From NCBI GenBank assembly GCA_949317995.1, contig OX439047.1, positions 46,067,505-46,131,504 on the forward strand: a stretch of DNA of 64,000 nucleotides, given 5' to 3'. The stretch is from Acholoe squamosa. Taxonomy: Eukaryota > Annelida > Polychaeta > Phyllodocida > Polynoidae. The position numbers and the translations under genes were made by a program. Shown in pieces: positions 31,890 through 43,624 of this stretch; position 1 is the stretch's first letter, and each line of letters starts with the position of its first letter. Below the pieces are notes generated by a model, which made no database searches, was not told the origin of the DNA, and saw nothing but the letters and a program-made list of their open reading frames with translations.

Positions 31890-33255
31890 GATTGACAATA
31901 TTACTCTACAGGCCAAGATCCGAGCTACAATTCAGGTTAGCCTTTCATGAATGCTGTCAAAAGTAGGGGAAATGTTAAACTTCAGTTGAATGCATTGTCT
32001 TACACAATTTATCAGAATGTATCAAAACTGGACTTACGATTTCATTGTGGACCAACATCTTATCTATTCATAATGATTGTGATCGCCAATAATTTGGCAT
32101 TAATTCTGGATTACAGATATATAATTTAATTGAATACGCTATAACGATGCGTTATGCTGTTAGTCATAACTTAAAATCTCATGCACCATTACATGTATAT
32201 TCAGCGTCGATATTGCACCTGCGTGTTTCCTCTTTGGGCATCCCGTGAATTGACTGGTTTACCATAGTATTTGCCATTTTGAAACCAGTTTTCTGATTGA
32301 GAAAATAGTGGAACTTTACTTCCTACATTCCTGGAAAGGGTCAGTCGCGAGGTCCGAAATCTCAAAATTTCAGTCTGGCTGCAAACCTGACTTGTCATAC
32401 ATATTTAAGTGAACTGTGAGTAGTATATGGACAGTAATGTTTTTCTCTGGTGCATCCGTTTCCCTGATTAAATACTGTTTGTTGCACAGGTGCAATAGTA
32501 TACTGGTAACGTCCCCTAGGGATCTGCTGTAGATATCAATCATTGTATAAAGTAGATACATGTATGCTCTACGCCACATGATCATCTGCTTCAAATCAGT
32601 GACCCGTCTGGACAATTCTGATGATAAGCCGCTTGGCAACGGGTCCTTTGAGAATAAGTAGCCTGGAAATAGTACCTTAAAGTATGCAGATCCCTATATT
32701 TACAGTGCCGAGTGCATGGGGCATTGACTGACTTCATCTTATCTGTTTTAATTTGAGAATAGGTCGCTAAACAGAAGGTCTTAAACTCTCTTAGCGAATC
32801 ATTCCTCGGCGTTTTGAACCATGATACCAAAGGGGGCCCGAGGATTTATAAACAGTGTACATCCAGCTACATAAAATGGTTGCTTTAGTCTTATTTGTGT
32901 CCAGAGAACATTGGATTAAAGTGGCATTTTAACTGCATGCATACAAATATCCACATTTTACCATTTTACCGTACTCTCGGGACGCCCAAAGAAGTGTGCT
33001 TTTCAGAAAACAGAGTGTAAAGAATAACATGTGCAATGCCAGAATAACTGTGTTATGGGTCATATTTCGAAATTCTTTACGAACATATATACATATATGG
33101 AGGCAGAAATTCCTGTGTCGGCAATGGTTTATTCATGACACCCAGGAGGATAGCCAGGAGGTTATTTCACAATGGGCCAGTGCACTTCACATTAGAAGAC
33201 AATCATACTCAGATAAAGAATAAACTGTAAGTAGTTCACAAGCATCATATCGTTT
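31890..33255. other. 3' flank of the receptor gene
   Basis: Presumed 3' UTR and downstream DNA. I see no canonical AATAAA within the first kilobase; one occurs at about 33219. No further gene recognised. Confidence 0.4.
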
Positions 33256-33261
33256 TTGTTA

Positions 33262-33472
33262 ACAGAACCATCCCGTCATTTCAATGTTCTACCAATCCAT
33301 TCAATCAAGGCACACCCACTGCTGAATTCAATCCTTTTAGAACTCCTTCTCCTGAGGATATCAGAGCCATTATTAGCCAACGCCAACTCAGATTTCTTGG
33401 CATTCCTTGGCTGAGGTTTTTCTCAATGGAATCAACAGAGCTTTGGATATACAATTGACTTTGGTGAATAAT
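33262..33472 (+). other. exon-like open segment, uncertain
   Basis: After a TTGTTAACAG acceptor-like site, about 65 codons are open with a protein-like composition (segments FRTPSPEDIRAI and SQRQLRFLGIPW) and end in TGA. I recognise no domain, and no matching upstream exon was found. It could be a terminal exon, a degraded transposon fragment or chance. Confidence 0.2.
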
Positions 33473-33479
33473 TACCTGA

Positions 33480-34650
33480 GTTATGAACTTCGTTGTGCAT
33501 GGGGTGGCCATCACGCTTACCTGTGTATACAAGTGTAAATAATAATCAGGATGGAATGGAAATAAATCAGATGTAAGGAATAGATGATATTCTATGTGAT
33601 CATTTCCCTTTAAGTAATAGATCATTTGATAGAGTACACATAATGAAAGATGATTTTCGTGAATACCGGATAGTTTGACTGAAATGAAATGTTATTGTTC
33701 TCGAACATCATCTCATTCTATATGGTTTTTAGGTGCTGGTTTGCACAATCAGTAACTTCTGGTTCCCAAACCCAATAGCTGCTGGTACCCTTACTCCATA
33801 GATACTAATTACTACTTATACCTCCCAACCGCTGGCAGGCCCCTGCTGGTTCCTTTCCCTCTGTCCTCTGCACATTGACTAAACGCCCTCCCCCCTCACC
33901 ATACCCTCCCCCCAGTGCTGCTGACTGGGTTATCAAAGGCCAGCCGTGTCAGCTACATGTTAAAGTCCCATATAGTCTCATTATTCCAAATTAACTACTT
34001 TACACCTCACGGCTTCCACCACACTAACACACACACCCTCAATTCCAAATTTTTAAATTGCTCCACACCTAACTCTAATCACCCAACCTTCTCTTATCCC
34101 ATTTACAGGTACTTATAATTTTTGTTCGGTTTGGATCATTATCATATAAAACCTGCCTCTCAATTCCTGTAGACGGTAACTACGGAACGTAGCAGTTCTC
34201 CAAGGTAACGTGTCACATGCACACGGACCGTGCCATACTGTGCCGGGGACAAATTTAACATGCTCCACTATTGCGCTCACCATTCAAAGTCTAAATTCTC
34301 CAAATTACTACCACAAATTATATTGCCATTAAGCCAGTATGATCTAATGGTAGAGAGGATGATTCAGTGATTATAGATAAGAGATCAGCCGAGTATTATG
34401 GCCGTAGTAGGCATTTAAAACATGCGCAGGGCTCCAGTGTAGGATTTTTATTATGCCACAAAAGGAGGAGCGCTGAGCACAGGGAACCAGTTTGTCCCCG
34501 GCACCCACAGTGCGCACGTCGGAGCATTGTCGTAGTTACGGGACTTTTCGTCTGAACGAATGCTCTGCGCTTGGGGACTTCAAACCTTAAAAAAGAAAAA
34601 GGAAAATAACCCTACTCGTATGGAAGCCATGGAGGGCCACACCTTGAAAA
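33480..34650. other. non-coding stretch, nothing recognised
   Basis: C-rich and T-rich segments without domain-bearing frames, tRNA boxes or clear repeat termini. Confidence 0.4.
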
Positions 34651-34719
34651 AGTTCAACTTGATTTTTTTTTATCTCCAATATGAAACAACATAAAATGGA
34701 ACATAAAAAACTACTGTCA

Positions 34720-35075
34720 AACCTGAAAATTCACCTGTCAACTGTCAAAGTAGAAAAAAAGGAATCTGCTGTCAATAAGATGTTTTACTATCTTGACAGT
34801 TGACAGTGGAAAAATTATGTTTCTTATCTGGTGTAAACATGTTTTTTTTTCGCTGTCAAGTTGGCAGTTGATGGCAGGTTTTTTCAAACTTGACAGTTGA
34901 CAGGACAAAATATCATGTTTTCTTATCTGGTGTCAACATGATTTTTTTTTCAAGTTGACAGTTGACGGCAGATTTTTTTTAACTTGACAGTTGAGAGGGG
35001 AAAATATCATGTTGACAGCAATTTTTCTTTTCGATTTGACACTTGACAGAAGAAATTATCATGTTTGACAGCAAT
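34720..35075. repeat. diverged repeats of a TTGACAGTTGACAG core
   Basis: Repeated ACTTGACAGTTGACAG with poly-T tracts and a TATCATGTT segment, spaced 60-80 bases. The core contains TGTCAA/TTGACA dyads, so adjacent copies can pair. No coding frame. Confidence 0.75.
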
Positions 35076-35097
35076 ATTTTTTTTTAACTTCATCATG

Positions 35098-35590
35098 CTA
35101 CTTGATTCCAATGAGGACATAAATAGAAGGAAAATACTTGCCAACACCGCCATGAAAAAGCTGAAACATGCTTCGAAAGTATATTCCTCTACAATGCAGA
35201 ACTATGGACAATCATCAAAGCAATGCAGAACAAGATTGACTCCTACCACTGCAGACTAGAAAGACAGGCGATAAACATCAAATGGCAAAAAAAGATCTCC
35301 AAAGACAGACTCTATAAAATCACCAAGCACTCAAAGTGGAGTGAAACCATAAAAACAAGACGCTTAAGATGGTTTGGTCACGCAGTAAGACTCCACAAAG
35401 ATACTCCAGCTAAACAAGCACTGGAGGAATCAACAAGATAAGTGAAAAAGACAAGAGGAGGACAAAAAACAACCTGGCTAAAAACACTGGAGTAGGACCT
35501 AGAAGGACTAGGCCTATCCCTTGACACGACCATAGAGAAAGCAAAAGACAGAAAAGGGTGGCTAAAAGCGGTTTGGAAAACTAGGCCGCC
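35098..35590 (+). pseudogene. 3' end of a LINE (non-LTR retrotransposon) ORF2, degraded
   Basis: Conceptual translation across frames shows the usual C-terminal signature of LINE ORF2: SNEDINRRKILANTA, then IKTRRLRWFGHAVRLHKD, a GRP-type GGQKTTW segment and KAKDRKGWLKAVW. At least two stop codons and frame changes interrupt it, and the upstream reverse transcriptase is absent, as expected of a 5'-truncated dead copy. The clade cannot be told from this tail. Confidence 0.75.
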
Positions 35591-36299
35591 ACGTGCAGCG
35601 CACTTCGTGCGTAACAGGAGAGAGAGATGCCAGTTGTGAGAAAATCATGCTGATTTGGAAGTGCATGTTCTTTTGTGGTGTGGCCCCTCACAGCTTCCAT
35701 ATACCCCCCATGTCCAAACATACTAATCCCCATACTGAGTGAGAGTGAGTAATAGATGTTTAACGCCATTTCGACTGCTAAGGTCATATTCATGGCGAGA
35801 ACGACATTACACAATTTCACAGAGGAATGTGTCAGTGCCTGCGCATATGTGCACCACACACATCCTGAGGGGACAGCAAAGATGAGAAGTAGACCCTTTT
35901 AAGTGGGCTAGGGAAGCCCGATCCCCATACTACATAGCTGTAGGGGTGTATTGGGCAAATGGATTGCACCGTGATTTAATAGGAGAAATGTGGCATATTG
36001 TCAATGGACCATTCTGGGTATTATTCATTATTTTACACATTTATAAAATACTTCGCCATATACGCTCAGGACCTGCTCACAAGCTCACAGCTCAATCCCC
36101 CCCAGTGTGTACAGTGAGCTGCTCTTACATCACCCATACCAGGATGTTGTGAGAGCCGGACCCATCCTATTTCTGGGCACTGACTCACTGGGAGTATCAC
36201 AACATACCAACATACCTGTGGACGCATTTCTAGGATGCAGGGAAATTCCACATCCTCCCTTCATCCTGATTGGTCCATCTATAAATAGAATCATTACCG

Positions 36300-36640
36300 G
36301 GTATGGCGATGCGTCAGATCTGATCAGACCCAACCAGATCTGACCAGATCTGACCTGTTCCTACCAGGACATTTCATCACCCCGTGAGCTGCTCACCTTA
36401 GTATTTAAGACCTGGTGAGCAGCACCCAATCATCTATTCTAACCTCATCTTTTCCTACTTACATTATACCACTTACAACCTCCCTAGTATCTAGGACCTA
36501 CGACAGGTTGAGCTAGGAGCTTAGGGGCAGATACTGCACGCTGGCAAGTGTATCATTGTTACCACCTATATGTACACTCTATCATCATGCAATAAACAAG
36601 GATCAAAGAACTTCTCTGGATTCAGTGTTCATTATAACAT
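36300..36640 (+). repeat. probable LTR remnant
   Basis: A promoter-like arrangement precedes a degraded retroelement: TATTTAAG at 36402, AATAAA at 36591, and a TTATAACA end near 36640. A hairpin (GTGAGCTGCTCACC) flanks the TATA-like site. No second LTR was found, so the 5' boundary is unknown. Confidence 0.4.
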
Positions 36641-36709
36641 CGACTTGTAATGGTTCGTTGACAATGGTTGAAACTCCTCAGAATATCCCACTACTAACCT
36701 CTCATAGCC

Positions 36710-37610
36710 ATGAGTAATAGTGAGACCACACCTAAGGAGCCAGTTTCTGAATGTACCTTTGCATCACCTGGGCTAGACGCGCCCAACCCACCTGCAACCG
36801 CAGCACGCCATTTCCAGAGAGAAAATTTGTCACCTGATGCCTTCAAAATGATCCAGTTATACCCACCTGTCACACCAAGGGACAACCCCCTGGTAGAAGC
36901 TATACAGCACCTCAGTCTGAAGCTGACAGCGAAAGCCCCAGGAGCAGTCATGATGATTAGGATTCAGGAGACAGAACTACAGAACCTATAGTCCCCGCCC
37001 CCACCCTAAAGGACCCGACCATACAACCGCCCAACACTACTCCTGACCCCATTACTGAAGCAGAAGTTAACTCAATTGACTCACACCTCCAGGGACTATT
37101 ACACAGAACGTATGGAATATAGGGAGGACCAGGACTCTAGCACTGACGATGAGGAGGACGAATATGAGGACTACAGCCAGAGGACGCCAATTCAGAAGCT
37201 GAAAAGCAAGTCTGATCGATATGAACAGCAAGGTAAGGCCATTTTGCGTTGATACAGAATTGACTAAGAGTGAAATATCTGTTGACATAGATAACCACTT
37301 GTATAGAGCTCTCATTGATTCTGGCGCCTCCCTGTCTTCCATTAGCCAAAAATGGCGGATAAAATATCAAACACACCCAACTTCAGACTGGTAGACACTC
37401 TAGACTCTCAGTGTTACTGGATGATAAGACCCCAGGCCAGATAAGTCACTCAATGACCAAAAGCTCCCTCATCAACGGCCATAAAATTTAGAACCAGGTA
37501 CCATGTGGTTCCTGATTTAAAATCACCCACCGACCCTAGGTTTGAAATTCATGACCAAATACAGAAAATCGCTTTTGTTCCTAAAACTAGAACACCCAAC
37601 ACTAAAAGAA
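36710..37610 (+). pseudogene. LTR retroelement gag/protease remnant
   Basis: An open frame at 36710-36991 (Pro/Thr-rich, gag-like) is followed, after frame changes, by an acidic stretch. A retropepsin-like segment at about 37250-37365 contains LYRALIDSGASLSSIS, where DSG is the active-site motif. Several stops interrupt it, and no reverse transcriptase follows, so this is a truncated dead copy. Confidence 0.6.
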
Positions 37611-39603
37611 AATAGGGATCTTTTCTTGCAAAATTATCTTGCAACGTCTATATTCGGAGCATAGACCCCCCCAACCCCCCCCCAACCCAATCCCACACCC
37701 CACTCTATTACCTTTTAACAGACTCATCCCCATAATAACCTTTCTACCACCCTTGAAACAGACATACGAAACACTACCCAGACACTATAGGCATATTTTC
37801 TTCGTGTTTCCTCTATATTTCCCCTATATTATTTCAATGGAGAGTATTCATCAGAACCACCAAATTCACCTTTCCTTTTTTGTTTTATTCTTCCACAAAT
37901 TCCAATTATTCCTTCCAACACACCATAACCTTACAACCACAATTAGTGAGTGACATTGCTAAAAATTTCATTTAATTTCCTAAAGGCTCAGGCAGCCGTA
38001 AACTGGATGATCTGGTTGGCACGCCACATAAATTACCCACAGTCACAGCATACGCTCGGTTTGTGATCCCATTCAATTGGGACATGCATGTGCCGGTTTG
38101 TTACAAGCTCAGGGCTCCTCAATACCCTAAGGTATTACCAAAGGACGGCCTACTGTAGGAGAGCAGCTCTCTTGCATCCGTGTTTATACCTCTGTTTACC
38201 ATTGGTACTGCAATGTTTGGTGAGACACATAATTATATTAACATCCTTAATTCCTGCGCCACAGGTGGCCAGGATAGGAATCCAATATGATCTGATTTCA
38301 TCATCAGTATTTCATATCCCACCCACCCATAAACCCAACAATATTGCGTCATAACTGACCACTCCATCCTCAAGTACTACAGGATCATAATTTGCATATG
38401 ACCGGCCAGTCCTCTAGCATCCATCCAATAGTAAGGCTCCACGCCATTTTAGGGAGAGACATACCTTTAAGGGATGTCTGTGATTGAGAAATAGCCACCT
38501 CATGATCAACATATAGGCCTCTCCCACCCCAATCTTATCCACTTCCCAAACAATACACCAAACTTACCAAACCCAGTCATCACATGGAGCAAGTATCCGG
38601 AGACCACAGGGCCAAATGCCGAGGCTGCCATGCAACCAGCCCAGGTAGGATTTGTCTTATGTGTCCATTTAGTAGCGTCATCAATCGTTCTAGCATGACA
38701 ATGATGGATCATGCCATCATGTTACCCAGATACCCATTACATGCCAATGGTAGTGTGCACCCAGAGTGCTTTGTAAATGTGATAGTTGAATTCGCAGTCC
38801 ACATCATGCCTTTCTATGACGACCTGACCACTTTAGATCTTACTTATCAACCTTTTGGCAACACCCCACCCACCCCACCCACCCCACACACAACCTATCC
38901 TACCTTAGACTACCCATCAATTTAAAATTGTCTATTAGCCTTGAGGCACCAAAGTCATATGGACTCAACCCAGGGTGGACCATCCATAGCCTTCTAGGCC
39001 CACATGGCAATAGAAGCAAGGCCATGGATCTGTTTTGTCACAGCTATCAATCTTTGAATGTTTGAATTTGCTCAATTTATCCGGCCAAACGCCCGCACCA
39101 CTGTATTGAACCATCTTAGCTCACCAAGTCACTAAACCTCTTACAAAAGAGTCAGGGTAAAATACATCAATTACTAACCATAGATTAACCTAACAAACTA
39201 GTCTGTTTAAGAATTTTGCCTACGAGTGTCCTATTAACAAACACACAACCCCAAAACAAGCAACCCCCCCAAATTCGTATAATTTTTTCCCCCCCCAACC
39301 CAGACTCATTAAACGACCGCGCCTCATATACCTTCCCCCACACCAAGCCAAGCAAACATGCGGTCGATCTTTGTTATATTCAACATGACTGGAATTTGAG
39401 GATATTTCGCTTTCAAATGATGAATTATAGCCTAATTGAACTTCATTTGATTGTCAATATTCTTGTTTGAAAAGGATTTCTCCTGATATTATTTCAGCAA
39501 CAGGGCAAATGGAGAATATGTCTTTGTGTCAACATCCTACATTCAATGTCAGGTTAGCTCCAGTGTCAACTCAGGGCCTCTATCCATTATAAAAGAACTC
39601 ATG
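37611..39603. other. non-coding stretch, nothing firmly recognised
   Basis: C- and A-rich segments (for example 37670-37700 and 39260-39300). Short frames show no domain. It could include decayed pol sequence of the preceding retroelement, but I cannot show that. Confidence 0.4.
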
Positions 39604-39607
39604 AGAG

Positions 39608-39965
39608 TGTAGTGGTTCGGATTAATGCCTCGACTAGTTCGAAGTGAAAACCAGACAAGGTATCTCGGGTTAGTGCAACCGGCACGTATTTATTGCAGTA
39701 TATGTTTTACATCCACCTCGAAGTGTACTGCTTAGCTAAGGTGCAAGCTCAGATAAAGGTGGCCCGACTCCGTTGGCAGGTAGAGCCAGACTAACGCCTT
39801 CCCCGGCCGCAGGTAGGAGCCGGAGCGAGGCGAACAGTGCTGCCACCACCCCGCAGAGACCAGGGGTCGAGGAGACCTCTAGTGACTACCGGTGATAGGC
39901 GCACCGCTCGAAACGCCCTCTCGAGGGAGGCGCTCACACTATATCATGATTTACGAGCCCCTACA
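39608..39965 (-). repeat. 3' LTR of the large Gypsy element
   Basis: 358 bases. It is longer than the other LTR because it retains about 56 bases (from about 39688) that are missing there. On the minus strand it follows a G-rich polypurine tract. Confidence 0.92.
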
Positions 39966-39980
39966 CTACCCCCACCAGAA

Positions 39981-40955
39981 TAAGGAAAGGGGTGTGCGTA
40001 ATAACATAACTTAACAGAGAAACAACTTTGTTATTCTAAAAAATGTTAGCTCGAAGTAATAAACGAGAGTTCGAAGTAGAACGTGATATGTTATTTATGT
40101 GACGTCTTAATAATAGGAGTCGACCACATATAAATATTTTGGATAAAGTAAACATACACATACACTATGGAATAGGATTAACGAGAAATATGGGTCGAAA
40201 CAAGTTCGGAAGAACATGTTCGAGTCCTTACATAGAGTATCTAAATGTATGTTAAATAACGATATACCATATTTTTAATTATATGTGTTACTAAGTTGCA
40301 TGACCCGAAAAGAAAATTTTCGTCCACATATGAACACTATATACTAGTTTTTTTTGCACAGTTTACAATAACTGTGGGTTTTTTATAATTATAAGAATAT
40401 ATATATATATATCTCTATACCACTACTAACCTCAAAGTATGAACACAAATGGTGTGTACCTGAGAAATATTAAATAGCATTACGGTAACAAATCTCGTAC
40501 GTTTGTAGCACCAATTATTCTGTTTTACTGTTAACAAATTGACATGATTTATGAGAACGGTCCTAGTGGACGACATTAGGATCGAAACTATTAAAAGAGA
40601 AACAAATTTTTTATGCGTACGGTAAGAGGACTAGTGGTTAATTAAGTTATATACAATATACATATGGTTCTATAGCAGCCCACCGGCGTAGTGGGTCTGC
40701 TGTACAATAAAAATTAACTTCAGGGTGTCTTCGGGGTAGTTCACTGCTTGTCTGCAGATCCATTCGGTGAATGATGGACTTGGCAGTGGCAAGCCGCGTT
40801 GCTGTGTGGTGTGCCCTGATCAAGATGGGAAGATGTAGATACGTCCATTGGGTTCCGTGGGTCTGCATCCGTCCGGACATCCTTCGGGTTCGGGGCACAG
40901 TCTCGGTGTTCAGAGATCCCATAAGACAGGGTCGTCAACTGTATTTGCCTACATC
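39981..40955. other. AT-rich non-coding interior of the Gypsy element before the 3' LTR
   Basis: About 970 bases between the last accessory frame and the polypurine tract. Strongly AT-rich with a (TA)n tract near 40397; no gene recognised. Confidence 0.5.
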
Positions 40956-40960
40956 GAGTG

Positions 40961-41770
40961 TTACAAATCCGTCTCCATCACTGTTTCCCCAGACTGGGTT
41001 TCCGGATCGGAGTCCAAACTGATCAGGTTATGGACCACTGGTGTTTGGGCAGGGGCTGTGGCTACCGTGGCTGCTTCGGGGGTAGAGGCTGGCACGTCGG
41101 TTTGTCTGGTCTGGGTTACAATAGGGGCAGCGGTGGCGCCTTCAGACTCCCTCTCGGGTCCGGTTGGTGGTGCACCAGCACTGGCGGAGGCTCTCGGTGT
41201 GGCCATGCTAGTGAATCCAAAGGATTCGATGTCTGCCTCGAGCTGTCTAGCCTCCTGCAGCTTGGCCTGGAGCTTTTCAAAGGCACTTTCGGCAGTGCCA
41301 TACCAATCTTTCATGAAACAGCCGAACACTGCCATGAATTGAACGTCCTGGTGGTCATAATGGCTCCTCAGCTCCTGAAGCTGCGACTCATACTTCAGTT
41401 TCACGGCCTTGGCCTCGTTCTCACGTTGAAGCGAGGCCCGAAGCTGGTCCCTCGCCTGTCCTTGCATGTCCTGCGAGATTCGGGCGATCTCTCGCCGCTG
41501 AATCTCGTGCAGACATTCGAACACGCCTTCGGTGACACCATGAAGGTAGCCGGTGGCCTGACTGATGTGTCGTTCCTGCCACGCCTGGAAGACGTCGGCC
41601 TGAATATCACAGGATTCCTGTGTCCGGTTTCTGATGTAGTCATCGGGATCCTCAAGCACGAAGTTAGATTTCACCAAGTGTAACACATTGGTGGTCTTCA
41701 TGTTTCGTGCTGGAGGGGTCGGCACAGGGGTCGTGTGAGTATCAGAACCGCTCTCATAGGCGGAGCTCAA
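40961..41770 (-). CDS. Gypsy accessory frame 3: coiled-coil protein, 269 aa
   Basis: Intact open frame. The central region (residues about 90-180) is a long charged coiled coil (RREIARISQDMQ, LRASLQRENEAK, KLQAKLQEARQLEADI). The C-terminal third is Ala/Thr/Pro-rich and ends in VHNLISLDSDPETQ, which fits a SUMO-interacting motif (hydrophobic core plus acidic residues); that is inference. It lies between pol and the 3' LTR, where some elements carry env. There is no signal peptide or membrane segment, so it is not an envelope protein. No known family recognised. Confidence 0.6.
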   Translation of the reverse strand: MSSAYESGSDTHTTPVPTPPARNMKTTNVLHLVKSNFVLEDPDDYIRNRTQESCDIQADVFQAWQERHISQATGYLHGVTEGVFECLHEIQRREIARISQDMQGQARDQLRASLQRENEAKAVKLKYESQLQELRSHYDHQDVQFMAVFGCFMKDWYGTAESAFEKLQAKLQEARQLEADIESFGFTSMATPRASASAGAPPTGPERESEGATAAPIVTQTRQTDVPASTPEAATVATAPAQTPVVHNLISLDSDPETQSGETVMETDL

Positions 41771-41908
41771 AGTGGCAGTGGCACTCGGGGATGGGGTAGT
41801 GGTGTTGGTCCGTCGAGACGACCCAACTACCGCTCCACTCTCATCTATGGTCAGGCCTTGGCCCCTACCAACCTCGGGGAGAGGTTGACTGGGGTCTTTC
41901 AGGACGAG

Positions 41909-42717
41909 TTAACGTCCGGGTCGTTTTGGGTCCACAGGTCGGACCCGCCCTCGAGAGGAAGCAGTAGCAGGAGCAGCCGGAGGGCCCATTGGCTTTAGTT
42001 TCCCTGAAGGCAAAAGGGTCTGGGACTCGGGGCCTGGTGTCTGGGTTTCAGACAGAGTGGGGAACTCGTCTGCTTCGGCCGATTGTGCCTTGAGTTTGGC
42101 GAGCAAGGCATCATCCTCTGGCGTGCCCTGGTACCGAAGGGTAGACCCAGAGTGACCAGCAAACCAGTCAGAGTGTGAGAGGGTGTTCCGTCCCTCGAAC
42201 CAGGTCTGGTGGTTACCAGTCGAGGTCCCTGCTACAGGTCGATAGGTGCTCGAGCTCAAGGGCGAGACGTGCTCAAGGCTCAAGGGGTCTCGGGATGTAG
42301 CGCCCGCGATCGTGCTGGGATCGGGGGACCTTTTCTTGTGTTCAGGAGCTGGGGCTGGAGACTGTGACTCCGACCTTGGCCGCTTGGCGTCCAGTCAGGG
42401 GTCGCTACCGGGGTGTGGTCGGGGTCTTCCATGACGGTCGACCGCGTCAGGATCTCTCCTCTGGACTTTGACACGCTAGTGCATTTTGGCAGACATGTCA
42501 AATCAATGAGAATGCACGTTTTTGAGGAAGTAGGCGTCCTGCTTCCCCTCGACGTGTGGCAAAGGTGGTTGGTCCTCATGGTGATGTTCGATCGCTCTTC
42601 TGAGGTCATCTGGTCCCACTTCGACATAAGTCGTTCGTGGAGTTGGCTTTGAGACCATGGACCTGAGCTAAGTGCTTGGCCATGCGTCCCTGCCTCGTGG
42701 TTCTTAGTCCTTGGCAT
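41909..42717 (-). pseudogene. Gypsy accessory linking frames, Pro/Ser-rich
   Basis: Two overlapping minus-strand frames (42280-42717 and 41909-42283) of low-complexity Pro/Ser/Thr-rich sequence connect accessory frames 2 and 3. They include a basic SSRGRVRPVDPKRPGR end. The frame changes suggest a longer reading frame broken by indels. The function is unknown. Confidence 0.4.
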
Positions 42718-43610
42718 TTCTTGTTCTCGTTCTTCTCATTGGAACATCGGTACACCGGTGCGTGGTGCATATGATGCTCCACGAGGTGTCTGAAGAACGA
42801 GTCCTTGGAAGGCCAGACTCTCTCAGTCTCTGCGGCGTTGACGCAGATCTCGAACGGGCAGGTCGGGTTTGTATGTGTCCAGCTCGAAGCGGCATACTGC
42901 AGCTTCGTCCGGTGCTCGAAGTCATAGTACGACTTGGGCGTCTTAGCTGTGTCCCCCGAGCGATAGAATTTCGCGGGGCCAGAGTCCTTCTTTAGGATTT
43001 TCATCCATTCCTCGTCATCACTATCGCCGTCGCGATTGGTGGCGGGAGGAATCAAGTAGCTGTCAGTGTGACGCTGACAGTCCATAAAACATTTCGGGGT
43101 ATAATCAGGGAATCCGGTTCGGGCGTTGACCCACTTATTTAGGCAGGTCTTGTCAGGGGCGTCCCCCAGGGGTTCCTCCAACGAGTCGATGTTCTTCAGC
43201 AGGTGCCGGCTCATCTCGGCAACCTGCCGGTCACGGTCTCCATTACCCTCTTCTTGGATCTCTTCCTCCTCGACCGCAGTGCTACTGACGGGCTCGGGGG
43301 CAAGAGGGGTCGTTCTTCGAGAATGTCTCGTCCGGGGGGATGGGGCGTCCTCCTCCTTTGTGGTTTTACCACTCCGGGTTTGACTCCGTGAGCTTCGAGA
43401 CGAAGTCGAGGCTGCGGAGTCGTCGCTCTCTTCGGCTTTCTCCTCTACCACCTTCTTAAGGTGGCTCGATTTAGGTTTAGCTTCGGGCTTGTCCATGGAC
43501 TCATTCTTGGCTTTCTCAACCTCCTTCTTTAGTTTCGACTTGCGCTTCATTAAGTCTTTGCACTCGCATTCAATGGCCTCTTGGCGGGCATCAAGCTCCT
43601 TGAGGCTCAT
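42606..43610 (-). CDS. Gypsy accessory frame 2: coiled coil plus C2H2-like fingers, 334 aa
   Basis: Residues 1-50 are a Lys/Glu coiled coil (ECKDLMKRKSKLKKEVEKAK). Residues 50-150 are an acidic Ser/Arg-rich disordered region. Near the C-terminus two zinc-finger-like units are visible: a Cys pair four residues apart followed by FFRHLVEHH, and a Cys pair eight residues apart followed by MAKHLAQVHG. These spacings are compatible with C2H2-type zinc binding, though irregular. Upstream the same frame stays open beyond the start, and a single frame change at about 43620 would fuse it to accessory frame 1. A nucleic-acid-binding role is inferred. I do not recognise a known retroelement protein. Confidence 0.6.
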   Translation of the reverse strand: MSLKELDARQEAIECECKDLMKRKSKLKKEVEKAKNESMDKPEAKPKSSHLKKVVEEKAEESDDSAASTSSRSSRSQTRSGKTTKEEDAPSPRTRHSRRTTPLAPEPVSSTAVEEEEIQEEGNGDRDRQVAEMSRHLLKNIDSLEEPLGDAPDKTCLNKWVNARTGFPDYTPKCFMDCQRHTDSYLIPPATNRDGDSDDEEWMKILKKDSGPAKFYRSGDTAKTPKSYYDFEHRTKLQYAASSWTHTNPTCPFEICVNAAETERVWPSKDSFFRHLVEHHMHHAPVYRCSNEKNENKKCQGLRTTRQGRMAKHLAQVHGLKANSTNDLCRSGTR

Positions 43611-43624
43611 TTCCTTGGCGGTGT

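Noticed and set aside
37639-39470. Several 70-110 codon plus-strand frames
   Set aside because: Low-complexity Pro/His/Thr composition from C/A-rich DNA, no domains, no splice support.
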